From NCBI GenBank assembly GCA_965235125.1, contig CBDDXH010000019.1, forward strand, positions 1 to 17,016: DNA of 17,016 bases, written 5' to 3'. The position numbers and the translations under genes are program-made. The stretch's first letter is position 1. The number at the start of each line of letters is the position of its first letter. This DNA comes from Pelagilacustribacter hypolimneticus. Lineage in GTDB: Bacteria; Pseudomonadota; Alphaproteobacteria; Pelagibacterales; Pelagibacteraceae. Shown in pieces: positions 7,315 to 14,157 of this stretch. The notes beneath the pieces are model-generated. The model did no database searches, was not told the DNA's origin, and worked only from the letters and a program-made list of their open reading frames with translations.

Positions 7315-8846
7315 TATTTCAGACTTTTTTTATATTCTTGTATTATTTGAATAAGTGATTCTTCAGTTTCTTTTTCTAATTTTCCAGTATCCTGGATCGT
7401 GCTCATAATTTCACTTTTTTCATTTCTAATTTTTTCTAAAATCTCTGTTTCAAATTTCTTGATTTTACTTAGCTCTACATCATCAAGATATCCTCTTACT
7501 CCGGTAAATACTGAAATAACTTGTTCTGCAACTGTTAATGGAGAATATTGATTTTGTTTTAAAAGTTCAGTTAACTTTGCTCCACGATTTAAAAGTTTTT
7601 GTGTTGCTGCATCTAAATCAGATCCAAATTGAGCAAATGCAGCCATTTCTCTATATTGAGCAAGTTCTAATTTAATTGAGCCTGCAACTTTTTTCATAGC
7701 TTTAGTTTGGGCAGCTGAACCTACTCTTGAAACTGATAATCCTACGTTAACTGCCGGTCTAATACCTTGATTAAATAATTGTGTTTCTAAAAATATTTGT
7801 CCATCTGTAATAGATATTACATTTGTAGGTATATAAGCTGAAACATCTCCTGCTTGAGTTTCAATTATAGGCAAAGCTGTTAGTGATCCCCCGCCGTTGG
7901 CATCATTTAACTTCGCAGCTCTTTCTAAAAGTCTACTATGTAAATAGAATACGTCACCAGGATATGCTTCTCGTCCTGGAGGTCTTCTTAATAGTAAAGA
8001 CATTTGTCTATAAGCTACAGCTTGTTTTGATAAATCATCGTAAATAATTAATGCATGCATTCCATTATCTCTAAAATATTCTCCAATCGTACAGCCAGTG
8101 TACGGAGCTAAAAATTGAAGAGGGGCTGCATCAGAAGCAGTTGCAGCAACAACCGTTGTATACTTCATGGCCCCAGCATCTTCTAGGGTTTTAACAATTT
8201 GAGCTACTGTTGATCTTTTTTGTCCTATAGCAACATAAATACAATAAAGTTTTTTCTTTTCATCATCGGATTCGTTAATTGATTTTTGATTAATAATTGC
8301 ATCTATTGCAACTGCTGTCTTTCCAGTTTGTCGGTCACCAATAATTAATTCTCTTTGACCTCTGCCAATTGGTATTAATGTATCGATGGCCTTTAAACCA
8401 GTTTGCATTGGCTCGCTTACAGATTGTCTTGGAATAATTCCAGGAGCTTTTACCTCCACTCTCTTTCTTTGAATTTTTTCGTTTAAATTTCCTTTTCCAT
8501 CAATAGGGTTTCCTAATCCATCTAAAACTCTTCCTAAAAGTTCTTTCCCAACTGGAGCGTCTACGATTGAACCAGTTCTTTTTACCAAACTACCTTCCTT
8601 TATTTTTCTATCATCACCGAAAATAACTATACCAACATTGTCAGCTTCTAAATTAAGCGCCATACCTTTAGAACCATCTTCAAAAACTACCATTTCGCCA
8701 GCTTGAACATTGTCGAGGCCGAAGACTCTCGCTATTCCGTCTCCAACAGTTAAAACTTTTCCGATTTCTGATATCTCAGCTTTTTCACCAAAATTTTTTA
8801 TTTGTTCTTTAAGTATTTTTACAACTTCAGAAGGATTAATTTGCAT
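7314..8846 (-). CDS. atpA: F1 ATP synthase subunit alpha
   Basis: Alpha alternates with beta in the F1 ring and carries the non-catalytic nucleotide sites. The P-loop GDRQTGKT is at residues 170-177. SVSRVGSAAQ contains Arg374, equivalent to the arginine finger that reaches into the catalytic site of beta. The N-terminal segment (MQINPSEVVKILKEQIKNF) is the helix that contacts delta. The 510-residue length is normal. A good Shine-Dalgarno sequence (AGAGG) lies inside the last codons of atpH, about 7 nt before the ATG. The gene starts 1 nt after the atpH stop, and its stop overlaps the atpG start. Confidence 0.99.
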   Translation of the reverse strand: MQINPSEVVKILKEQIKNFGEKAEISEIGKVLTVGDGIARVFGLDNVQAGEMVVFEDGSKGMALNLEADNVGIVIFGDDRKIKEGSLVKRTGSIVDAPVGKELLGRVLDGLGNPIDGKGNLNEKIQRKRVEVKAPGIIPRQSVSEPMQTGLKAIDTLIPIGRGQRELIIGDRQTGKTAVAIDAIINQKSINESDDEKKKLYCIYVAIGQKRSTVAQIVKTLEDAGAMKYTTVVAATASDAAPLQFLAPYTGCTIGEYFRDNGMHALIIYDDLSKQAVAYRQMSLLLRRPPGREAYPGDVFYLHSRLLERAAKLNDANGGGSLTALPIIETQAGDVSAYIPTNVISITDGQIFLETQLFNQGIRPAVNVGLSVSRVGSAAQTKAMKKVAGSIKLELAQYREMAAFAQFGSDLDAATQKLLNRGAKLTELLKQNQYSPLTVAEQVISVFTGVRGYLDDVELSKIKKFETEILEKIRNEKSEIMSTIQDTGKLEKETEESLIQIIQEYKKSLK

Positions 8847-8847
8847 A

Positions 8848-9405
8848 TTATACCTCTAACATTATTTGTTCGTATTTTTTTAATTTATTTTTTATTGAAG
8901 TATCAATCATTAAGCTTCCTAATTGCAGTTTTAAACCACCAATTAAATCTTCGTCTACTTTATAATCAAAGTCGATAACAGCTCCTAGTACCTGAGAAAT
9001 TTCTAAATTCAAATTTTTAAGTTCAATATTTGTTAGATTTTTGGAAGATATTAAAGTCGCTTTGAGTTCGCCTCTTTTCTTTGAGGTTAAAAGTAAAAAA
9101 TTTTTAAAAATTACATTTAAGAAAAAAAGCCTTCTTTTAATGACTAAAATAGATAAAAAATTTTTTACAATTTTAGTTAGATTCATTTCAGCTGCGATTT
9201 TATTTAGTACAGCTAGTTGATTTAATTGGGATTGAGTTGGATTTTTTACAAAATTTTTTAATTCTTCATTATTGTTATAAGTTGCTAAAAATTCGGTTAT
9301 ATCTTTTTCTACATTATGCAATTCAGATTTTTCTTGAGCAAGTTCATATAATGCTAGAGCATACCTATTGGCTGTTTCGGAAGAGAATGACTTTTTAGAA
9401 CTCAT
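8848..9405 (-). CDS. atpH: F1 ATP synthase subunit delta
   Basis: Delta (homologous to mitochondrial OSCP) ties the top of F1 to the peripheral stalk. The protein has 185 residues, as expected. The N-terminal domain starts with ETANRYALALYELAQEKSEL (about residues 9-28), and the C-terminal signature is VDEDLIGGLKLQLGSLMIDTS followed by a short helix. It is the first gene of the atpHAGDC group, as in other alphaproteobacteria, where the Fo genes lie elsewhere. The start follows a GGGAG Shine-Dalgarno-like sequence whose G's can be paired in a hairpin (9417-9439), so translation may be regulated by the leader. priA ends 86 nt upstream, the largest gap in this window. Confidence 0.96.
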   Translation of the reverse strand: MSSKKSFSSETANRYALALYELAQEKSELHNVEKDITEFLATYNNNEELKNFVKNPTQSQLNQLAVLNKIAAEMNLTKIVKNFLSILVIKRRLFFLNVIFKNFLLLTSKKRGELKATLISSKNLTNIELKNLNLEISQVLGAVIDFDYKVDEDLIGGLKLQLGSLMIDTSIKNKLKKYEQIMLEV

Positions 9406-9491
9406 TTTTTAATACTCCCAGTTTAGAAATCTAACTAAGAATGTGGTTTCCTACCATAAGGCTTGGGCCCGATCAAGCTGGTAAGGATGTA
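9406..9491 (-). promoter_or_regulatory. Candidate structured 5' leader of the F1 operon
   Basis: This 86-nt gap between priA and atpH is the only sizeable non-coding stretch here. By hand count 33 of the 76 bases at 9411-9486 are G or C, well above the AT-rich surroundings. Read on the - strand it can fold into an outer stem CTTACCA with TGGTAGG (9485-9479 with 9456-9450), an inner stem GCTTG with CAAGC (9478-9474 with 9465-9461), an eight-base GC-rich loop and a four-base 3' bulge; a second hairpin follows just before atpH. TGGT at 9456-9453 can instead pair with ACCA at 9447-9444, an alternative that excludes the outer stem. I recognise no known riboswitch core in it. It could be a cis-regulatory leader, a processed RNA, or a promoter region for atpHAGDC. 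The structure is a manual prediction. Confidence 0.4.
9417..9439 (-). promoter_or_regulatory. Hairpin masking the atpH ribosome binding site
   Basis: On the - strand CTTAGTTAG (9439-9431) pairs with CTAAACTGGG (9426-9417) around an ATTT loop, giving nine pairs (two of them G-U) with one bulged A. The 3' arm contains most of GGGAG (9419-9415), the only Shine-Dalgarno-like sequence in front of atpH, which sits 9 nt before the ATG. Folding would therefore hide the ribosome binding site. The same GGG and the preceding U could alternatively pair with CCCA at 9467-9464 in the upstream hairpin. These pairings are predicted by eye. Confidence 0.35.
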
Positions 9492-11447
9492 TTAAGCAAA
9501 GCTAATTGGATCAACATCAACTGTGAGTTTAATTTTTTTAGATATAGTCAAATTCTCTAGAATTTTACTTATACTTTTTTGAATTAAATTACCATTTTTT
9601 GATCTTATTAAAAGTCTTGTTCTGTATTTTTTTTTTATTTTAAATATCGGAGAGTCTACTGGTCCTAGAACCTCGAGTTGATTTAAAATAATTAGTTTTT
9701 TTTTAATTTCCTGAGCTGCTCTAAAACTATCATGGTTAGAATTAGAAGAAACAATTAAAGAAATAAGCCTTGAAAAAGGTGGTAGATTTTTATTTTTTCT
9801 TATCATTAACTCATTGTCTAAAAATTTTTCAGGATTATTTTCTAGTACATCTTTTAAAGTTTCATTTAAAGGCGTTGCTGTTTGATAAATTATTAATGAT
9901 TTATTGGAGAATCGTCCTGCTCTTCCACTTAGCTGGTTATATAACTGTATATTTTTTTCAGTTGCTCTTAAATCATAACCCATACCTGAAAAATCAGCAT
10001 CAACTACAACGATACAATTTAATTTAGGAAAATTAAACCCTTTAGATATTAATTGTGTGCCTATAATTATATCAATTTCATTTCTTTCTATTTTTTTAAT
10101 AATTGAATCATTTTCATTTTTTTTAGATAAAAAATCACTTGAAAATATTTTAATTTTTTTTTTTGAAAAAATTTTTTTTAATTCATCATATATTTTTTCG
10201 ACACCAGGACCGTACATACGAAAATCACAATTTTCATTATTTACATTACATTTTTTTTCTTTTTCTGATTTTGAGCCGCAATGATGGCAAATAAGTTTAT
10301 TAATTGATTTATGATAAGTTAAATATACAGAACAATTTGGGCATAAATGTTTAAAACCACATTTTTTACAAATTAAAAAAGGAGCATACCCTCTTCTATT
10401 CAAGAAAAATAAAACTTGTTCTTTTTTATCTAAAAAATTTTTTGCTAATTCTAAAGTTTCCTCGGCGATAAACTGGTCGCTTTTAAGTGAAGCATTTTCT
10501 AAATTAATTACTTTAGCATCAGGCAATGAAAAATTACTATAACGGTTAGTTAGTTTTGTGTGGTTATATTTCTTTATTTTTATATTGTTGTAGGTTTCTA
10601 ACGAAGGGACTGCAGAAACTAAATGAATAGGAATATTCTCTATTGAGGCCCTAGCGATAGCCATATCACGAGCATGATAGATAATTCCTTCATCTTGCTT
10701 ATATGAAGGATCATGTTCTTCGTCTAATACAATGAGTCCTAAATTTTTAAAAGGTAGCAACAAAGAGGACCTGGCGCCAATGACTAAATTTAAATTACCG
10801 TTAGCTACGCCTTGCCATATTCCTCTCTTATTTTTAATTCCAATTTTTGAATGCCAGATTGCAGGAATAAAACCAAAAAATTCCTCAAATCTGTCTTTAA
10901 ATTGATTTGTTAGAAATATTTCAGGCAGTAATATCAACGCTTGTCTACCAGAGACCAAAATTTCTCTTACTCTTTCAAAATAAACAAGAGTTTTTCCAGA
11001 ACCTGTAACTCCTTGGAGCAAAGATACATTAAATATATTTCCAAAATTTCTAAGATCTTGAAGGCTTTTTTTTTGCTCCTTATTTAAAGTAAACTTAAAT
11101 TTATTGTTTAGCTTTTTTGGAATATAATCTTCAATATTAGTTGCATTTTTCTTATCTCCAAGTGACATTTTAAGCACCATACCTTTTGGAACTAAGTTGT
11201 ATGCAGAAAACCAATTAATAAAGCTAATTAGTTTTTTATTAATTTTAAAATTATTTATTTTTTCTTTTATTTTTTTTATTTTAAAATCTTTTTTTGATGG
11301 TTGAATTCTGTCCCAAACTAGGCCAATTTCCTCATTTTTACCAAATGGGACAATAACTAAATCTCCCGGCATTAAATTTTTTATAGAACCAGAGTCGTAG
11401 GTAAATGGAAAATTAAAAATTTTTGGCAGTAAAACAGGAATTTTCAT
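9492..11447 (-). CDS. priA: Primosomal replication restart helicase PriA
   Basis: PriA recognises abandoned replication forks and recombination intermediates and reloads the replisome. The N-terminal 3'-end-binding domain starts at residue 1 (KIPVLLPKIFNFPFTY). The Walker A motif GVTGSGKT is at residues 146-153 and the DEEH box at 242-245. A zinc-binding insert has eight Cys at 360, 363, 369, 372, 387, 390, 400 and 407, and the helicase motif QLSGRAGR follows. Two things differ from the usual pattern: the last Cys pair is C-X6-C rather than C-X2-C, and motif III reads SAVPS instead of SATPS/SATPA. Length 651 is compact compared with 732 in E. coli. Its place directly before atpH is typical of alphaproteobacteria. 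Two long A runs (T10 at 9627-9636 and T11 at 10154-10164 on the + strand) lie inside it without breaking the frame. Confidence 0.97.
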   Translation of the reverse strand: MKIPVLLPKIFNFPFTYDSGSIKNLMPGDLVIVPFGKNEEIGLVWDRIQPSKKDFKIKKIKEKINNFKINKKLISFINWFSAYNLVPKGMVLKMSLGDKKNATNIEDYIPKKLNNKFKFTLNKEQKKSLQDLRNFGNIFNVSLLQGVTGSGKTLVYFERVREILVSGRQALILLPEIFLTNQFKDRFEEFFGFIPAIWHSKIGIKNKRGIWQGVANGNLNLVIGARSSLLLPFKNLGLIVLDEEHDPSYKQDEGIIYHARDMAIARASIENIPIHLVSAVPSLETYNNIKIKKYNHTKLTNRYSNFSLPDAKVINLENASLKSDQFIAEETLELAKNFLDKKEQVLFFLNRRGYAPFLICKKCGFKHLCPNCSVYLTYHKSINKLICHHCGSKSEKEKKCNVNNENCDFRMYGPGVEKIYDELKKIFSKKKIKIFSSDFLSKKNENDSIIKKIERNEIDIIIGTQLISKGFNFPKLNCIVVVDADFSGMGYDLRATEKNIQLYNQLSGRAGRFSNKSLIIYQTATPLNETLKDVLENNPEKFLDNELMIRKNKNLPPFSRLISLIVSSNSNHDSFRAAQEIKKKLIILNQLEVLGPVDSPIFKIKKKYRTRLLIRSKNGNLIQKSISKILENLTISKKIKLTVDVDPISFA

Positions 11448-11459
11448 TTTAAAAGATCG

Positions 11460-11478
11460 AATTGATATTATATCAATT
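11460..11478 (-). terminator. Small AU-rich inverted repeat between lpd and priA
   Basis: AATTGATA and TATCAATT form a perfect 8-bp inverted repeat with a 3-nt spacer, starting within the lpd stop codon and filling much of the 29-nt lpd-priA gap. On the - strand a short CTTTT follows about 5 nt later. It could be a weak terminator or attenuator, or an mRNA 3'-end stabilising hairpin that sets different levels for lpd and priA. The stem is almost all A-U, so any effect would be weak. Confidence 0.25.
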
Positions 11479-12886
11479 AAAAATGAATTGCTCTTTTACC
11501 AACTGCCAAAGCTGCTTCTTTTACTGCCTCAGTATGAGTCGGGTGAGCATGACATGTTCTTGCGATATCCTCTGCACTTGCACTAAATTCCATAGCTAAA
11601 GCCATCTCAGCTATCATATCGCCAGTATGTGGGCCAATCATATGAACTCCTAAAACTCTGTCCGTCTTACTGTCTGCTAGTATTTTAACAAAACCATCAG
11701 TTTCATTATTTACTTTAGCTCTTGAGTTTGCAAGAAACGGAAATTTTCCAACTTTATAACTTATGTTTTCTTGTTTAAGCTGTTCTTCTGTTTTGCCAAC
11801 AGCTGCAACTTCTGGTGAAGTATAAATAACGCCTGGAATTATATCATAATTAACGTGACCTGCTTGACCTGCTATAATTTCTGCAACTGCAATTCCTTCT
11901 TCTTCAGCTTTGTGTGCGAGCATAGGGCCTTTGATAACGTCTCCAATAGCATAAACATTATTTATTGAGGTTTGTAATTTATGATTTACTTCTATTTTTC
12001 CTTTTGCATCTTTTTTGATTCCAATTTTAGTTAAATTTAATCCTTCGGTATAAGGTTTTCTACCCACAGCAACCAGAACTTTATCTGCTAGAATATTTTC
12101 TTGTTTTGAGCTTTGAATGTTTGTAAAATTAATTTCGACTTGATTACCTTTGTTGCTAGCTGAGGTTACTTGAGAATTTAATTTAAATTTAATACCTTGT
12201 TTAGTTAAAATTTTTAAAAATTCAGAAGAAATTTCATTATCCATACCTGGAGTAATATGATCTAAATATTCTAATACCGTTACCTCTGAACCTAAACGCG
12301 ACCAAACAGATCCCATTTCTAATCCTATATAACCACCGCCTATAACAACAAATTTTTTAGGGACCTCTTTAAGTTCAAGAGCGCCTGTAGAAGAAATAAT
12401 GTTTTTTTCATCTATTTCTATGCCAGGAAGTGATGTGGGCACTGATCCTGTTGCAATTACTATATTTTTAGCTTTAAAAGATGTTTTTTTTTCTGCTTGA
12501 TAAACCACAACATCATGATCTGAAAACAAAACTCCTTTTCCTTTAATATAAGTTACGTTATTTTTTTTAAATAAGAACTCAATTCCTTTGGTTAAAACTT
12601 GAACTGATTTATTCTTATTTGACATCATTTTATCTAAATTAAGTTTTAAGTTTGTAAATTCTATTCCTTGAGAGTTAAAATTTTTTTGAGCTTTATGAAA
12701 AGAGTCAGATAAATTTAAAAGGCTTTTAGATGGAATGCACCCTACATTAAGACAAGTTCCGCCAAGCGTGTCTCGAGACTCGACACATGCTGTTTTTAAA
12801 CCTAATTGAGCTGCACGAATAGCACAAACATATCCTCCTGGCCCTCCGCCAATCACAATTACATCAAAATTATTCTCTATATCCAT
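11477..12886 (-). CDS. lpd: Dihydrolipoyl dehydrogenase (E3)
   Basis: Lpd is the FAD enzyme that reoxidises dihydrolipoyl groups with NAD+ in 2-oxoacid dehydrogenase complexes and the glycine cleavage system. The FAD fold GGGPGGY is at residues 13-19. The redox disulfide is Cys45/Cys50 in GGTCLNVGCIPSK. The NAD-binding fold is VVIGGGYIGLEMGS in the middle, then AIGDVIKGPMLAHKAEEEG. The catalytic His448/Glu453 pair is in HAHPTHTE near the C-terminus. Length 469 is standard. It starts 2 nt after the sucB stop, so this copy probably serves 2-oxoglutarate dehydrogenase first, although E3 is often shared. A small inverted repeat overlaps its stop, followed by priA. Confidence 0.98.
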   Translation of the reverse strand: MDIENNFDVIVIGGGPGGYVCAIRAAQLGLKTACVESRDTLGGTCLNVGCIPSKSLLNLSDSFHKAQKNFNSQGIEFTNLKLNLDKMMSNKNKSVQVLTKGIEFLFKKNNVTYIKGKGVLFSDHDVVVYQAEKKTSFKAKNIVIATGSVPTSLPGIEIDEKNIISSTGALELKEVPKKFVVIGGGYIGLEMGSVWSRLGSEVTVLEYLDHITPGMDNEISSEFLKILTKQGIKFKLNSQVTSASNKGNQVEINFTNIQSSKQENILADKVLVAVGRKPYTEGLNLTKIGIKKDAKGKIEVNHKLQTSINNVYAIGDVIKGPMLAHKAEEEGIAVAEIIAGQAGHVNYDIIPGVIYTSPEVAAVGKTEEQLKQENISYKVGKFPFLANSRAKVNNETDGFVKILADSKTDRVLGVHMIGPHTGDMIAEMALAMEFSASAEDIARTCHAHPTHTEAVKEAALAVGKRAIHF

Positions 12887-12888
12887 GA

Positions 12889-14157
12889 CTATAAGTTTAA
12901 AAATAATCTTCGAGGATCTTCAAGACTATCTTTGACAATTTTTAAAAATGAAACTGCTGCTTTGCCATCAATAATTCTATGATCATAAGAAAGTGCTAAA
13001 TACATTATAGGCCTGACAACAACACTTTTGTTAATGACTATTGGTCTCTCAACAATATTATGCATTCCCAAAACAGCAGATTGCGGAGGATTTAAAATCG
13101 GAGTTGATAACATTGATCCATAGATACCTCCGTTAGTAATCGTAAAAGTACCATCTTGAAGATCGTCAATAACTATTTTTCCATTTCTTGCTTTTTCACT
13201 TAATAAAATAATATTTTTTTCTATATCTGCAAAAGACATCTCATCGGCGTTTCTAATAACGGGTACGACTAATCCCCTTTCAGTTCCTACAGCTATACTT
13301 ATATTGTAATAATTTTTATAAACTATCTCATCGCCTTGTATTTCTGCATTTATAACAGGGTAGTTTTTGAGTCCAACTACACATGCTTTTACAAAAAAAG
13401 ACATAAAACCTAATTTTGCTGAATATTTTTTTTGAAACTCTTCTTTATACTCATTTCTCATTAAAATAACTGCATTCATATCTACTTCATTAAAAGTAGT
13501 TAAAATAGCTGCGTTGTCTTGTGCTTCTTTAAGTCTCTTAGCTATAGTTATTCTTAATCTGGTCATTTTAATTCTTTCTTCTGGTCCGTGAGTTGTTTTT
13601 CGTTCTGATGTTTGAGGCACTGAACCCATTAAGCTTAGAAGATCTTCTTTTAAAATAATTCCGTTTTTACCTGAGCCTTTAATTTCATTTAAATCAATTT
13701 TTGACTCGGTTGCCATCTTTCTTGCGGCTGGAGAAACAAAATTGACAACTTTAGCTTTTGATATTTTTTTTTCTTCTTCTATTTCAGTTAAAACTAAAGG
13801 TTCTTCATTAATTAAAATTTTTTCTTTTTTTGGAATTTTAATTTCTTTAACTATTTCTAAGTTTTTAAAAGGTGGAGAATATTTTTTTTCTTCTGCTACT
13901 ACACTCATGTTTGAGCTAGTTAAAGTGCGCATTGTTCCTAGTAATGTGCCAACATTTACAGTTTGACCTTCTTTAATAGAAATTTTTTCTAAAATTCCGC
14001 TTGAAGGAGCAGGAACCTCAACGTTTACTTTGTCTGTTTCTAGTTCAACAATTGCTTCATCAACAATTACTTTGTCTCCCTCATTTTTTAGCCACTTAGC
14101 AACTGTAGCTTCAGTTACAGACTCTCCAAGAACAGGTACTAATATTTGATTAGACAT
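12889..14157 (-). CDS. sucB: 2-oxoglutarate dehydrogenase E2 (dihydrolipoyl succinyltransferase)
   Basis: SucB forms the core of the 2-oxoglutarate dehydrogenase complex and transfers the succinyl group from its lipoyl arm to CoA. The protein has 422 residues. A single lipoyl domain (about 1-77) carries the lipoylated Lys43 in ELETDKVNVEVPA. A Lys/Glu-rich linker follows, then the peripheral subunit-binding domain at about 141-176 (VSPAARKMATESKIDLNEIK). The catalytic acyltransferase domain from about 195 ends in SYDHRIIDG with His393 and Asp397. The TERGLVVPVIRNAD segment and its place between sucA and lpd support the succinyl rather than acetyl type. The start overlaps the sucA stop by 1 nt (TAATG). 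lpd follows 2 nt after the stop. Confidence 0.98.
   Translation of the reverse strand: MSNQILVPVLGESVTEATVAKWLKNEGDKVIVDEAIVELETDKVNVEVPAPSSGILEKISIKEGQTVNVGTLLGTMRTLTSSNMSVVAEEKKYSPPFKNLEIVKEIKIPKKEKILINEEPLVLTEIEEEKKISKAKVVNFVSPAARKMATESKIDLNEIKGSGKNGIILKEDLLSLMGSVPQTSERKTTHGPEERIKMTRLRITIAKRLKEAQDNAAILTTFNEVDMNAVILMRNEYKEEFQKKYSAKLGFMSFFVKACVVGLKNYPVINAEIQGDEIVYKNYYNISIAVGTERGLVVPVIRNADEMSFADIEKNIILLSEKARNGKIVIDDLQDGTFTITNGGIYGSMLSTPILNPPQSAVLGMHNIVERPIVINKSVVVRPIMYLALSYDHRIIDGKAAVSFLKIVKDSLEDPRRLFLNL

Noticed and set aside
9406..9491. Known riboswitch, tRNA or 6S RNA in the priA-atpH gap
   Set aside because: I could not find the conserved cores of glycine, SAM-II/SAM-V, TPP, FMN or fluoride riboswitches, nor a cloverleaf; it is also too short for 6S RNA. 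A covariance-model search would be decisive.
9406..9491. Intrinsic terminator of priA
   Set aside because: No U-run follows either hairpin on the - strand, so the structure looks like a leader rather than a terminator.
9770..10284. Two + strand open frames of 75 and 85 codons opposite priA
   Set aside because: They are Phe/Leu-rich reverse readings of Lys-rich priA sequence, have no recognisable domain, and lie over a clearly real gene.
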